Assembly (NCBI GenBank): GCA_001931535.1
Contig: CP016211.1
Span: forward strand, 14,957,501-15,021,500
Origin: Minicystis rosea
GTDB taxonomy: Bacteria; Myxococcota_A; Polyangia; Polyangiales; Polyangiaceae
Reading direction: 5' to 3'
Length of the DNA: 64,000 nt
The notes beneath the pieces were generated by a model. It was not told the DNA's origin, ran no database searches, and saw nothing but the letters and a program-made list of their open reading frames with translations. Below, in pieces: positions 16,541-25,523 of the stretch (its first letter is position 1; each line of letters begins with the position of its first letter). The translations under genes and the position numbers were made by a program.

Positions 16541-18138
16541 TCAGTTGGCGCCGAGCCACCACTGCGCGGGCTGGGTGGGCTCGAGCGGCGTGCCCGTGTG
16601 CACGAGCCACGACTGGAAGTTGCCCGCGCCCGAGAGCACGTGAACCTCGGTGGACTTGGTGCCCGTCGTCGGATACTGCGTGATGGCCATCAGATCCGGC
16701 GTACCATCGGCGTTGACGTCGGCGACGCTGAAGGACCAATTGGCCGCGCTGGTCTGCCCGAGCGGCGTGCCCGTGTGCAGGAGCCAATTCTTGTAATTCG
16801 AGGCGCCGTCGAGGATGTGCACCTCGGTGGACTTGGTGCCCGTTCCATTCATGGACACGACGATGAGGTCATTGCGCCCATCACCGTTGTAGTCGGCGAT
16901 GTGGAGCGACGTATTCGCCGCGCTCCGCTCCTCCAGCGAAGTCCCGGTGTGGAGGAGCCATTTCTGGAAGTTGGAAGCCCCGAGAGGATGTGGACCTCGG
17001 TGGACTTCGTGCCCGTGCCCTTCAGCTTGAAGGCATAGAGATCGGCGACGCCGTCGCCGTCGTGATCGGCCACCGCGAACTTCCACTGATCGGAATTGGT
17101 CTGCTCCAGCGGCGTGCCGGTGTGCACGAGCCATTTGTCGTAGCTCGCCGCGCCGTCGAGCACGTGGACCTCGGTGGACTTGGTGCCCGTGCCGTTCATC
17201 TGGATGGCGAAGAGATCGCGCGTGCCATCGTGGTTCACGTCACCGAGGCCGAACGCGAAGCTCGTGGGCTTGACCGACGCGAGCGCGGTGCCCGTGTGCA
17301 CCGTGAACTGCTTGTAGCCCGAGTCGCGCGAGAGCACGTGGACCTCGGTGCCGCCGGTGCCGGTGCCGCTCATCTTCACGCCGAAGAGATCACCCCGCGG
17401 CGCGCTCGAGGTGGCATGTGCCTTGAGATCGGCGAGGGTGCCATTGAAGCGGTCGAGATCGACGTTGCCGGAGATGCCCGGCACATGGCCGTTGTCCGCA
17501 TACTGCCAGACCGAGAAATTGCTCCACGGCGTCGGGAGCGTCGGGCAGCTCGCGCCCCAGTGCGCGACCCACAGCTTCACGTCGGCGAACTGCGATGATC
17601 CGGAGAGCGACGGCCAGAGGCCGGGCGAGGTGTAAATCATCGGCGTGCGGCCCGTCGCCTGCTTGATGCGCGAGATCCACTGCCCGAGCCGCGCATTGAG
17701 CGTGGCCGGGCCGACGCCGTCGGACACCTCGACGTCGACCACGATGGGCAGCTCCCCGAGATCGCTGCCGAGGTGTTGGAGCACCAGATTGGCCTGCGCG
17801 ATCGGATCCTGACCCGGGCGGAAGAATTGATAAACGCCGCGCGCCATGCCCACCGCCCGCGCCTCCGACCAGTTCTTGTCGAACTTCGAGTCGAAGTAAT
17901 TCGCACCATCGCTCACGCGGATGAACGCGAACTCGCGCCCGGAGCCGCGCACCGCCGACCAATCGATGTTGCCTTGCCACGAGGAGACATCGATTCCCTC
18001 GACGGTGGCGCTGGGGCAGACTTTGACTTCATCGTCGCGATCACCGACGTTCTCTTCGGCGTCGGACGCGACCACGCAACCGACGGACGAAGCGAGGAGA
18101 GGGAGCGCGAGGACCGAAACGAGGGCGCGGAGGTTCAT
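16541..18138 (-). CDS. Secreted GH25 lysozyme with five C-terminal repeats, split by a one-base deletion
   Basis: ATG 18138 opens a lipoprotein-like signal (LLASSVGC), an acidic spacer and a glycoside hydrolase family 25 domain (~residues 45-245): EGIDVSSWQGNIDW, then ELPIVVDVEVSDG carrying the acidic pair, and PMIYTSPGLWPSL. GH25 enzymes cleave the MurNAc-GlcNAc bond of peptidoglycan. Five ~58-residue repeats follow, each with 'NGTGTKSTEVH(V/I)L.GA..Y..WL.HTGTPL' and an FG-GAP/VCBS-like 'D.NGDG..DL' calcium motif. The frame breaks in repeat 3 at the C4 run 16978-16981: one added base restores HILSGASNFQKW and 532 aa ending at 16541. Without correction, translation ends at 16849. Confidence 0.85.
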
Positions 18139-18415
18139 TGTCTCCGGTCCTGAGCGAGAAGCGTGCCGTCGAGGAACACCGCGTTTTCCGAGGCTCGACG
18201 GCCATAACCCTGGTTCGCCCGCGATCCATGGTGGGGCCGGTGTTCCCCCAAGGGGCGAGTCGCCGCGTGATGGTCACTCGGCGATGCAGGAGATGCGGTG
18301 TTCCAGTCAGAAGGTGATGTTGCAGCGCTTGCCCGGTCGCAGCAGCTCGCTGCCGAAAGATCCATACGCAGCTCTACGTATGTCCCACGCCAGGTGCGTC
18401 GGTGACCATCGTGGG

Positions 18416-18805
18416 ATGTCGCAGCCATCCCAAGAAACAACCTACTTCAGCGACGACCGCGTCACGATCACCAGCACGCGCGCCATGTTCGACGGCACCA
18501 TGTACCCGCTCCGGAACATCACGAGCGTCCGCGCTTGGACGGTGAAGAAGCGCGTCTTGCCGCTCGTGCTGGGGATCCTCTTCTGCTTCTTCGCGTTGCC
18601 GATGTTCGGCGCCGGCGTTGGGCTCGGCGGGACGGTGCTTCTGCTCGGCATCGGGCTGATCTGTCTCCATGTCTTCAGCCGCGATTGGCACTACGTGCGA
18701 ATCGGGACGGCGGGCGGCGAGACGGACGCCGTCGCCTCCAAGGACGGGGCCTACATCAGTCTCGTCGTGTTCAAGCTGAACGACGCCATCGTGAACCGCG
18801 GATAG
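18416..18805 (+). CDS. Small two-helix membrane protein, DUF6232-like
   Basis: 129 aa from ATG 18416. The N-terminal ~45 residues read 'YFSDDRVTITSTRAMFDGTM' then YPLRNITSVRAW, followed by two membrane helices (LPLVLGILFCFFALPMFGAG and VGLGGTVLLLGIGLICLHVF) and a beta-rich cytosolic end with DAVASKD and a final helix. This order matches the DUF6232 family as I remember it. Function unknown. Followed 89 bases later by another membrane protein gene, probably co-transcribed. Confidence 0.75.
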   Translation: MSQPSQETTYFSDDRVTITSTRAMFDGTMYPLRNITSVRAWTVKKRVLPLVLGILFCFFALPMFGAGVGLGGTVLLLGIGLICLHVFSRDWHYVRIGTAGGETDAVASKDGAYISLVVFKLNDAIVNRG

Positions 18806-18894
18806 AGGAGCTGCCTGAGCGGCAATTGGCCGAAGCTCCGCCCGTCGTGGTCTTCGGCGACCGGGGTGGCGCCTACGCAGCATGGGGACGATGC

Positions 18895-19890
18895 ATGTCC
18901 AACTTCGTTCAATGGGCACAGCTCGGCGTCGCGAGCGCGCAGCTCGATCAACTCCACGCGCTGAGCGCGCAGTTCCAGGCGCAGTGGCGGGCGCAGCACG
19001 ACGCTCAACGCCGGCAGGCGATCCTCGCCGACATGCTCTACCAGACCGAGCGCCGCGCGAAGCAGCTCACGATGGTGGCGGAGCGCGACCCCATCGTCGC
19101 GGCGATGTTCGCAGAAGAGTGGTTATCCTCGGTGCGCTTCGTCGGGCCGGAAGCCTTCGTGCAGATCGAGCACAAGAAGGTCTGGTCGGCAGCGATGTCT
19201 CGGCTCCAAGCGCTGATCGCCCCGTTGCAGCACCCGGCGACAGCGGGATTGGTGCAGCAAGTTCGAGGAGCGCTCGCCGAGATCAACCACCTGCGCACCG
19301 CGTTCGTGGGGCACGCTCAACCCGAGCAGCGTTTTCAGCAACTCTCCGCAGAGCGCGCCGAAGCGGAGCGGGTGCGCGCGCGTGCAAAGACGTACACGGC
19401 CATCCTCGCACCGCTCACCGTGGTCTTGCCCATGGCCATCCTGTTCATCGCTGGGATTGTCCAAGCCGTCTTGCATTCGTCGAAGAAACAGACCGTCGAG
19501 GTGGATGGCTCCTGCGTGGGCACCTTGGTCTTTTTCACCTTCGCCGCTCTCGGTGCCGCCGTCATCGTCCACGGATCGAAGTGGCATGACATGATCGAGA
19601 AGCTGAAGCGCACCGACGAGGAGGCGCAGCGTTTGGGGCAAGCGATGGGACAGCTACAAGCCTTCTCCGCCGACGCTGGGCGGGGCGGTGTGCTGGCCCA
19701 TTTTCAGCGCGAGCACCCCGCGTTCAACCAGCCTCTACCGAACGTCGATGATGCATCCCCGTTGTCGATGGCCGGACCGTCGCAAATCATCGAGCGCCAG
19801 ACGGTCGTCGTCCGTTGCAGATTCTGCCAGACGCTGACTCCCATCGACGGAGCCACGTGCCGCAACTGCGGTGCAGGCAGCTTCTCGTGA
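18895..19890 (+). CDS. Membrane protein with C-terminal zinc ribbon
   Basis: 331 aa from ATG 18895. Residues 1-165 are helical and Gln/Arg-rich, likely coiled-coil (AQLDQLHALSAQFQAQWRAQ). Two membrane helices follow (AILAPLTVVLPMAILFIAGI ; CVGTLVFFTFAALGAAVIV), then a further helical stretch and a C-terminal zinc ribbon CRFCQTLTPIDGATCRNCG with two CxxC pairs. This domain order (coiled coil, two helices, zinc ribbon) is not one I can name. The adjacent DUF6232-like gene suggests a two-component membrane unit. Confidence 0.78.
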   Translation: MSNFVQWAQLGVASAQLDQLHALSAQFQAQWRAQHDAQRRQAILADMLYQTERRAKQLTMVAERDPIVAAMFAEEWLSSVRFVGPEAFVQIEHKKVWSAAMSRLQALIAPLQHPATAGLVQQVRGALAEINHLRTAFVGHAQPEQRFQQLSAERAEAERVRARAKTYTAILAPLTVVLPMAILFIAGIVQAVLHSSKKQTVEVDGSCVGTLVFFTFAALGAAVIVHGSKWHDMIEKLKRTDEEAQRLGQAMGQLQAFSADAGRGGVLAHFQREHPAFNQPLPNVDDASPLSMAGPSQIIERQTVVVRCRFCQTLTPIDGATCRNCGAGSFS

Positions 19891-20018
19891 GAGCACGAGG
19901 GGCTCGTCGCCGCGCGGATGCGACGTCCCCAGCAGCAAGCAGACGAGGCGGGCGTTCGGAGCGGGGGGATGAATCGTCACCGCGGTGACGACTGGGTCCA
20001 GCTCTCCTCGATTCTCGG

Positions 20019-20092
20019 CGCGCCCGAAGGGATTCGAACCCCTGACCAACGGCTTAGAAGGCCGCCGCTCTATCCAACTGAGCTACGGGCGC
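20019..20092 (-). tRNA. tRNA-Arg (anticodon TCT)
   Basis: Full cloverleaf on the minus strand: acceptor GCGCCCG/CGGGCGC, D-arm GCTCAGTTGGATAGAGC, anticodon arm GCGGC-CTTCTAA-GCCGT with anticodon TCT, and T-arm AGGGG-TTCGAAT-CCCTT. The 3' CCA is not fully encoded (the discriminator is followed by CC then G). Confidence 0.95.
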
Positions 20093-21052
20093 GTGCTCTT
20101 CTGTGATCCTGCTTGCTCTTCTCCGGCTCGATCTCCTCGCGATCGACCCAGTGCTACTCCATCTGCGGCCGCGACTCATCCAGCAAGTCGATCGGCGTCG
20201 CTGGACCTGGAAATTTGGTGATCCCACGCGCGGCGGAGCGGCTGTACGGCCGTCGCGGTGCTCGACCCCGATCGGGCGGCGCAGGAGGGGGCGAGCGGCG
20301 TCGAGGGGAAGGCCCTCGGCGGCGTGCTCGCGCTCCATCCGGAGGCGATCTCGATTCTCCGCGACCTGGGCGCGATCCTCCCCGGCCCGAGGACGGACAT
20401 CCCCGTCGTGGTCCAAGCCCACGGGGACGTGGTCGCGACCCAGGGGCGCGTGTCCGTCCTCTTCGCCGTCTCGGTCCCCGATGACGATGTCGTCAGGCCG
20501 GCTCACGGCGACGCGAGCCTCGATCTACGCGACGAGATCCGACGCTCCCGGACGAGGTCCCAGGATTCCCCGCGCGTGGGCGCGCACCATACCGGCGCGG
20601 TCGGCAATCAGGGCGGCGTGATCGGCGCTCACGTGGTCGCGAACGGCGATCGGGGCAGCGCGATTGGCGATCGGGCGCTCGTGATTGACGCTTCTCGTGC
20701 TCGACCGACCGACCGACCTGCGTGGTTCATGGATCACGCGGTCGTGAGGTTGGAACACGCGGCCGTGGGGTTGGATCCCGCCGCCGTGGGGTTGGACCAC
20801 GCCGCCGTGGGGTTGGATCCCGCCGCCGTGGGGTTGGACCACGCCGCCGTGGGGTTGGACCATGCCGCCGTGGGGTTGGACCACGCGGCTGTGCTCACGG
20901 ACCGCGCGGCCGTGAGCATGCCGCGCGGTCATCCTGGGGAGCTGCTCGATCTCGAGATCGAGCGCAGCGCTGTGGCTTCCCGAGACGACGAGGCCCCGCG
21001 CGTCCTTCACGACGGCGGGGCCCGTGGTCTTTCGACGGCAATCGCGGACTGG
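20093..21052. other. Gene-free region upstream of tRNA-Arg with minisatellite
   Basis: About 960 bases between the tRNA and the DUF1565 gene. Several frames are open simultaneously because of short-period repetition (GACC repeats at 20703-20718, a 21-bp tandem array at 20741-20887, and looser 21-base periodicity from about 20580 onwards). No start with a ribosome binding site and no family-like protein is seen. tRNA-adjacent position would suit an old integration site, but I find no integrase or direct repeat of the tRNA end. Confidence 0.55.
20741..20887 (+). repeat. 21-bp tandem minisatellite, seven units
   Basis: Seven contiguous 21-base units starting GCCGTGGGGTTGGA and ending in CCACGCC, CCCCGCC-like or ACACGCG variants; units 1-6 (20762-20887) differ from each other at 1-3 positions, with alternation of 'TCCC' and 'CCAC' variants. 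Degenerate units flank both sides. Because 21 is a multiple of three, all frames give heptapeptide repeats. Confidence 0.85.
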
Positions 21053-22633
21053 CTAGAACTGCTGCAGCTCGATGGCCACACCGGCGGCGCCGTCACCCAT
21101 GTTGCCGCCGGCGTTGTCGCCGAGGCCGCCGTTGCCGGGGGTGCCGACGGTGGCTTTCCAGGTGGTGTCGGACGACGCCGGCGGTGCCTTGCCGGTGTAG
21201 GCAATACCGATGGAGTGACCGCCGCGGCCGCCGCCGCCCTTGCCGCCGAAACCACCCGCGCCGCCCTTGCCGCCGGGGCAGGCGTCGCTCAGGTTTGCAT
21301 AGGTCGCGGTGGCCTTTCCAGCGGGGCCGGGATCGCCGCCGTTGCCGCCGCTCTGGCCCGGGGCGCCGTCGCCGCCTTTGCCGCCGACACCTGCCTTGAG
21401 CGTGACGTTGCTGAGGAGCAGCGTGCCATTGACGCTGACGAGCGCGAAGCTCGCGCCGCCCGCATTACCACCCTTGCCGCCTGCGCCGCCGCAGCCGCCG
21501 GATCCGCCCGAGCCGCCGGACGCACCGCCCGTGATGTTGGGGGGCGTCGTCGGGCATTTGCCCGTGCCCGTGCCGCCCTTGGCGCCACCGCCGCCGCCGC
21601 CGCCCTGGCCGGGCGCACCGGGGTTGCCGTCGGGACCGCCGGCGCCGGTATATCCATTGGCGCTAAGCGTGCCCATCGTCGTGGCGCCCAAAGCCGGATT
21701 GCCGGCGATCCCGTCATCGCCCTTGCCGCCGCCGCTGCACGTCGCGCCGGTCTCGCCGACTCCGCCGTTCATCTTGGTACCGGGCAATCCTGGATTGCCA
21801 CTGCCACCCGTCAGGATGTCGCCGATACCGCCGGACCCGCTGACCGAATCCGGATTGCCGCACGCATTCGTGACCGATTTGCCACCGAAGCTTTGGTCCG
21901 CGACACACGCGTTCTTGCCCGTGTCACCGATCGTTCCGCTGGCTGCGGAGGTGTCGAATGCCGTGCCGGCCTTGCCTGCTTTGCCGTCACCCGCCGTGAT
22001 CTCGCAGCGCGTGAAGCTGGCCGTCGCCTGCGCCACGAGGGTGCCAATCGACGAGCCACCGTCTTTATCGGCGCTCGCGGCGGTGATGGCGAAATCGTAG
22101 ATCTGCGCGTTCGTCGTCTGGCTCGTGATGGTCAGGGGGATTTGGTCCACCTCGGCCGTGAGCTGCGTTTTCTTGGCGGCGTCGTAGGCCCAGCCGTTGG
22201 CGCAGTCGACGGCGCCGTACACCGTGGCGCCGGCGGAGATGGCCACGGCCTCTTTGAAGGCCTCGCCGCAGGCGTAGACGGGCTTGCCGTTCGCCGCGGT
22301 GATGGCCGCGCCCAGGGTCTTGAAGGGCTTGTCCTTGGTGCCCCCATTGGCATCGTCGCCGAGGGTGCTCGACACGAAGACACCGCAGGTGTCTTCCACC
22401 GTCATGGTGTTCTCGCTGGGGATGCACGAGGCGGGGGTGCTGCCGCCGGTGCCGCCCGTGCCCGAGCTGCTCGAGCTGCCCGAGCTCCCGCCCGTGCCCA
22501 CGTTGGGACAACCGGCCTTCGGGTAATCATCGCAGCTCGACTCATCGAATTTGAACACGCAGGAGATCGCCCCTGCGCTCGTGGCCGCGGCCAGCAAGGC
22601 GACGACTCCCACCATCCAATCGCTACGACGCAT
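21053..22633 (-). CDS. Exported Gly-rich protein with DUF1565-like domain
   Basis: 526 aa from ATG 22633 (GTG 22639 is two codons earlier and less likely). Signal peptide, possible weak lipobox ending AISC, and a Ser/Gly spacer. Residues ~75-210 carry 'VFVSSTLGDDANGGTKDKPF' followed by KTLGAAITAA, the start of a DUF1565/pectate-lyase-like beta-helix. The C-terminal 300 residues are collagen-like in composition, with repeated G-x-x and GGxGG blocks, resembling Gly-rich myxobacterial surface proteins. Expected on the cell surface or in the matrix. Gly codons rely heavily on GGC/GGT. Function unknown. Confidence 0.85.
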   Translation of the reverse strand: MRRSDWMVGVVALLAAATSAGAISCVFKFDESSCDDYPKAGCPNVGTGGSSGSSSSSGTGGTGGSTPASCIPSENTMTVEDTCGVFVSSTLGDDANGGTKDKPFKTLGAAITAANGKPVYACGEAFKEAVAISAGATVYGAVDCANGWAYDAAKKTQLTAEVDQIPLTITSQTTNAQIYDFAITAASADKDGGSSIGTLVAQATASFTRCEITAGDGKAGKAGTAFDTSAASGTIGDTGKNACVADQSFGGKSVTNACGNPDSVSGSGGIGDILTGGSGNPGLPGTKMNGGVGETGATCSGGGKGDDGIAGNPALGATTMGTLSANGYTGAGGPDGNPGAPGQGGGGGGGAKGGTGTGKCPTTPPNITGGASGGSGGSGGCGGAGGKGGNAGGASFALVSVNGTLLLSNVTLKAGVGGKGGDGAPGQSGGNGGDPGPAGKATATYANLSDACPGGKGGAGGFGGKGGGGRGGHSIGIAYTGKAPPASSDTTWKATVGTPGNGGLGDNAGGNMGDGAAGVAIELQQF

Positions 22634-22665
22634 ACGCACTTTGCTCCTTCACCAAGCCAAGACTG

Positions 22666-23655
22666 CTAGAAAGACCCGCCGAGCACGAGGCCGCCGCCGT
22701 CGCCGCTCACCACGGGCAGCACGCGGAGGCCCGTCCGTGCCGGGGCCTTCGTCGAGCCGCCGCCGGCCACGCCGTAGATGAGCGTGGCCACGCCGACCAC
22801 GCCGCCGCCGACCAGCATCCACAAACCGGCGTTGCCGAGCGTCGCCTTGGAGGCCCCTGCGTCGCGCAGATCGGAGCACTGGGCCGCGGTGGCCGCGTTG
22901 CCGTCGGCGCAGCCGCCCTTGGCCTTGATCTCGGTTTGCAGGCTGCTCACCGTGCTGCCTTTGCTCGCGGAGACGCCCAGCAGCACCGCGCCGACCACGA
23001 TGGCCGCGCCGCCCACGGCCGCGCCGGCGCCGATGACGGCCTTGCTCGGGCCCGCGGGCGGGACGAGCGTGAGGGACACCTGCTCGGTCTTGCCCTTCGG
23101 CACCGTGACGTTCATCACCACGGGCGGATAGCCTTCGAGGCGGGCTTCGACGCTGTGGTTGCCGGGGTCGACGTAGAGCTCGTTTTGAATGGGCGACGTG
23201 CCCAGGGATTGCCCGTCGACGAAGACCTCCGCGCCGGGCTTGTTCACCTGGAAGCGCAGCGTGCCCACGAGGCGCGAGACCTCGCCGAGGCGCTTCATCA
23301 GCGCGTCGCGCAGCGCCGGGCGGCCGCCGGCGGGGAACTCGCGCACGGCGTAGGAGAGGTGCTCCGCCGCGGCCCGCGGCTTGTTCATGTCGGCTTCGAG
23401 GTTGCCGAGGTTGCCGGCGACGTCGTAGCTCTTCTTCAGCTTCCAGGCCTGGAGATAGGCCGCCTCGGCCTGCGGGTATTTGCCCTCGTCGTAGAGCTTG
23501 TTGGCCTGCTGGAAGAGCTCGCGCGATTTGGCCAGCGCGGCGGCGTCGCCGCCGGCGTTCTGCGCGGTCTGCGCGCTGGCGGAGTGATTCCCCGTGAGGA
23601 CGGGCGCGGCGAGGGCCGCGCACACGGCGAAGATACGGAAGCTTCGGTTCATCAT
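22666..23655 (-). CDS. TPR and PEGA domain protein
   Basis: 329 aa from ATG 23655. Signal peptide (AVCAALAAPVLTGNHSASAQ). Residues ~40-110 form TPR helices (ELFQQANKLYDEGKYPQAEA). Residues ~130-205 are a PEGA domain: 'FQVNKPGAEVFVDGQSLGTS', then LYVDPGNHSVEARLEGY, the fold common in surface and kinase-associated proteins. Two hydrophobic Gly/Ala segments follow. Very common architecture in myxobacteria, usually next to serine/threonine kinases; none is adjacent here. Lies 32 bases downstream of nothing coding on its own strand and 32 bases before the DUF1565 gene start, likely co-transcribed with it. Confidence 0.85.
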   Translation of the reverse strand: MMNRSFRIFAVCAALAAPVLTGNHSASAQTAQNAGGDAAALAKSRELFQQANKLYDEGKYPQAEAAYLQAWKLKKSYDVAGNLGNLEADMNKPRAAAEHLSYAVREFPAGGRPALRDALMKRLGEVSRLVGTLRFQVNKPGAEVFVDGQSLGTSPIQNELYVDPGNHSVEARLEGYPPVVMNVTVPKGKTEQVSLTLVPPAGPSKAVIGAGAAVGGAAIVVGAVLLGVSASKGSTVSSLQTEIKAKGGCADGNAATAAQCSDLRDAGASKATLGNAGLWMLVGGGVVGVATLIYGVAGGGSTKAPARTGLRVLPVVSGDGGGLVLGGSF

Positions 23656-23835
23656 CGTTCGATCCGGCGCCGCGGCTCGGGCCGCAGCTCGCGCGCCATC
23701 ATACGGAACCGGAGCCCGAATTGCAGGGTTTCTGCGAGCGTGGGGCGCGTGACCGTCGTGTCGAGACGTGGCCGAGAAAGTTGCGCCGAGCGGCGCGGCG
23801 TGGATCGGCCTCGCCACGCTTTCTGGGTCACATCT

Positions 23836-24942
23836 TCAGTTGTCCACGCCGAAGAGACGCCCCTTTGCTGGCGAGGCCTCTGCTGGAGGCGGCGCGGGCG
23901 CAGCGGGCTTGGCTTCGGCTGCAGGCTTCGCCGCGCGCGGGCGCGATGCGCCGGCCGTCGCGCGGGGAAGCGGCGCTGCTTCCGCAGCAGGCGGTGCAGT
24001 CTCCGCGGGCGGCGCTGCCGCGGGCGGCGTCGCGGCCACCTGCGTTTCTGCCGGCGGCGCGGACGCGGTGGCCGCGGGGCGCGCGCTTTCGGCTGGCGGT
24101 GCCGGCGCGGCGGTTTGTGGTGGCGGTGCCGGCGCGGCGGTTTCCGCGGGCGGAGAGGGCGCGGTGGAGGGGTGCGTGGACGCAACGATCGTCGGCGCGG
24201 GCCCGGCGCCTGCGGGTTTTGCGGCGGCGGCATCGCCGCGCGCGCCCACCATGATGCCGACGCCGGCGAGCCCGAGCACCACCACCACCGCGATGATGCC
24301 CGCGAGCGCGCTGCGACGGCGCGGCGGCGGCGCGGGCACCGGCGGGAGCAGCGGGAAGGGCAGCGCCGCGGCGAGCGGTGTGGGCGGCGTCGCGAACGGC
24401 GACTTGCCCACGCCCACCATCGGGATCGTCGGGTGCTCGCCTTCGTTGTCGGTCGTGTCGCGCGGGATCGTCGGTCGCTCGTGGATGTCGTCGGCGACGT
24501 CGATCTCCGGCTTGCTCGGTGTCGGCGTGCTCCTCGGGACGTCACCGCTGATGCGCTTCGGGGGCGCGGTCACGGGCGGGAGCTTCGCAGGCGGCGTCAA
24601 GCGCACCGGCTTCGACGAGGGCGGCGGCGGCACCGGCTTCGACGAGATGGGCGGGAGCGGCGGCAACGGCGGCAACGGTGCCAGCGCCGCTCTCGCGCTG
24701 GGCGCGGGCGTCGCGTCGGGCAGCGGCGGCATCGCGTCGGGCAGCGGCGGGCGGGCGTTCTTCTTCGTCTTCTGCTGGCGAGGATCGGTGATCTGGACCT
24801 TGTCCATCTCGACCGTCGGACGCAGGGGCGCGTCACGCAGCTCGGCGGTGACGTAGGCCTGCGCCTCCATCTTCCCCTCGCTGGTGAGCACGCGGCCGGC
24901 CCGCGAGGGCGCCGTGTCGTCTTTGTTCGCGTCGTCCGTCAT
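23836..24942 (-). CDS. Single-pass membrane protein with Pro/Ala-rich flanks
   Basis: 368 aa from ATG 24942. The N-terminal ~210 residues are Pro/Lys-rich and acidic with short motifs such as HERPTIPRDTTD and EGEHPTIPMV, repeated 'PTIP' elements that resemble phospho-acceptor or FHA-binding sites. One membrane helix (LAGIIAVVVVLGLAGVGIMV) follows a basic RRR stretch, so the N-terminus is cytosolic. The outer ~130 residues are Ala/Pro repeats. Low-complexity composition prevents family assignment. Possible substrate of a Ser/Thr kinase (inference from the TIP motifs). Confidence 0.72.
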   Translation of the reverse strand: MTDDANKDDTAPSRAGRVLTSEGKMEAQAYVTAELRDAPLRPTVEMDKVQITDPRQQKTKKNARPPLPDAMPPLPDATPAPSARAALAPLPPLPPLPPISSKPVPPPPSSKPVRLTPPAKLPPVTAPPKRISGDVPRSTPTPSKPEIDVADDIHERPTIPRDTTDNEGEHPTIPMVGVGKSPFATPPTPLAAALPFPLLPPVPAPPPRRRSALAGIIAVVVVLGLAGVGIMVGARGDAAAAKPAGAGPAPTIVASTHPSTAPSPPAETAAPAPPPQTAAPAPPAESARPAATASAPPAETQVAATPPAAAPPAETAPPAAEAAPLPRATAGASRPRAAKPAAEAKPAAPAPPPAEASPAKGRLFGVDN

Positions 24943-25190
24943 GTCCGCCGCCGTCTTCCTCTTGTACGCGATCGGCGCGCGGATGACAGGCAGAACCCGC
25001 ACGCTCGGGCGCGCTCGTCGGAGCGGCGTCGTGCGACGCGGTGCAGGACACCACACGATGCGGCACCGCTCGGCGACGCCCGCGCGCGGTAGCCCCGATG
25101 ACACGTCGAAGCCATGGCGACGAGGCTTCGCGCGCGCGTCGCGCCGATGTCGAACCGATGCCGCTTCGCTCGCGCGCGGCCGGGCTCGAT

Positions 25191-25523
25191 TCAGCGATGG
25201 GTGCTCGTCTCGATGCGGAAGGCGGGCGGCGCGATGCGCTCGCTGCGACACTTGGGGCAGCTCCCCGGGGTCGTGAGGCGATCACGCGTCTTGAACACGA
25301 AGTCGCAGGCCAAGCACTTGGCCGGCTCGATCACGAGGCGCTCGCCGTCGTGACGCAGGGAGCGCTCGAGGTGCTCGAGGTGCGTGGCCACGTCCTTCTC
25401 GCGGAGGCTCGTGCGCACGGAGATCTCGCGGGCCGTGAGCGCCGGCCCGAGCAGCGCTGCGCGGATGGCGGCGCGCGGGGTCTCGTTCCGTTCGGGAGGT
25501 GCCTTCTCGGGTTTGCTCGTCAT
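25191..25523 (-). CDS. Small HTH regulator fused to zinc ribbon (COG3357-like)
   Basis: 110 aa. ATG 25523 overlaps the TGA of the phosphatase gene (ATGA), so translation is coupled. Residues ~18-60 form a winged-helix-like HTH ('AAIRAALLGPALTAREISVR', then TSLREKDVATHLEHLER); residues ~68-95 form a zinc ribbon with CLAC and CPKC pairs. This HTH-plus-Zn-ribbon layout matches COG3357, best known from archaea, with scattered bacterial members. DNA target unknown. Pairing with a secreted phosphatase is unusual. Confidence 0.8.
   Translation of the reverse strand: MTSKPEKAPPERNETPRAAIRAALLGPALTAREISVRTSLREKDVATHLEHLERSLRHDGERLVIEPAKCLACDFVFKTRDRLTTPGSCPKCRSERIAPPAFRIETSTHR

Noticed and set aside
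16849..17040. Natural C-terminal truncation of the GH25 lysozyme
   Set aside because: The next frame continues the same repeat unit exactly if one base is added, so a one-base loss is more likely than a real shortened protein.
20741..20887. Possible CRISPR array
   Set aside because: Units are contiguous 21-mers with no spacers between them and no cas genes nearby; it is a tandem minisatellite.
20258..22669. Long plus-strand ORF (803 codons)
   Set aside because: Its 3' two thirds are antisense to the DUF1565 gene, which has a signal peptide and domain; its 5' part is the minisatellite and has no family-like protein.
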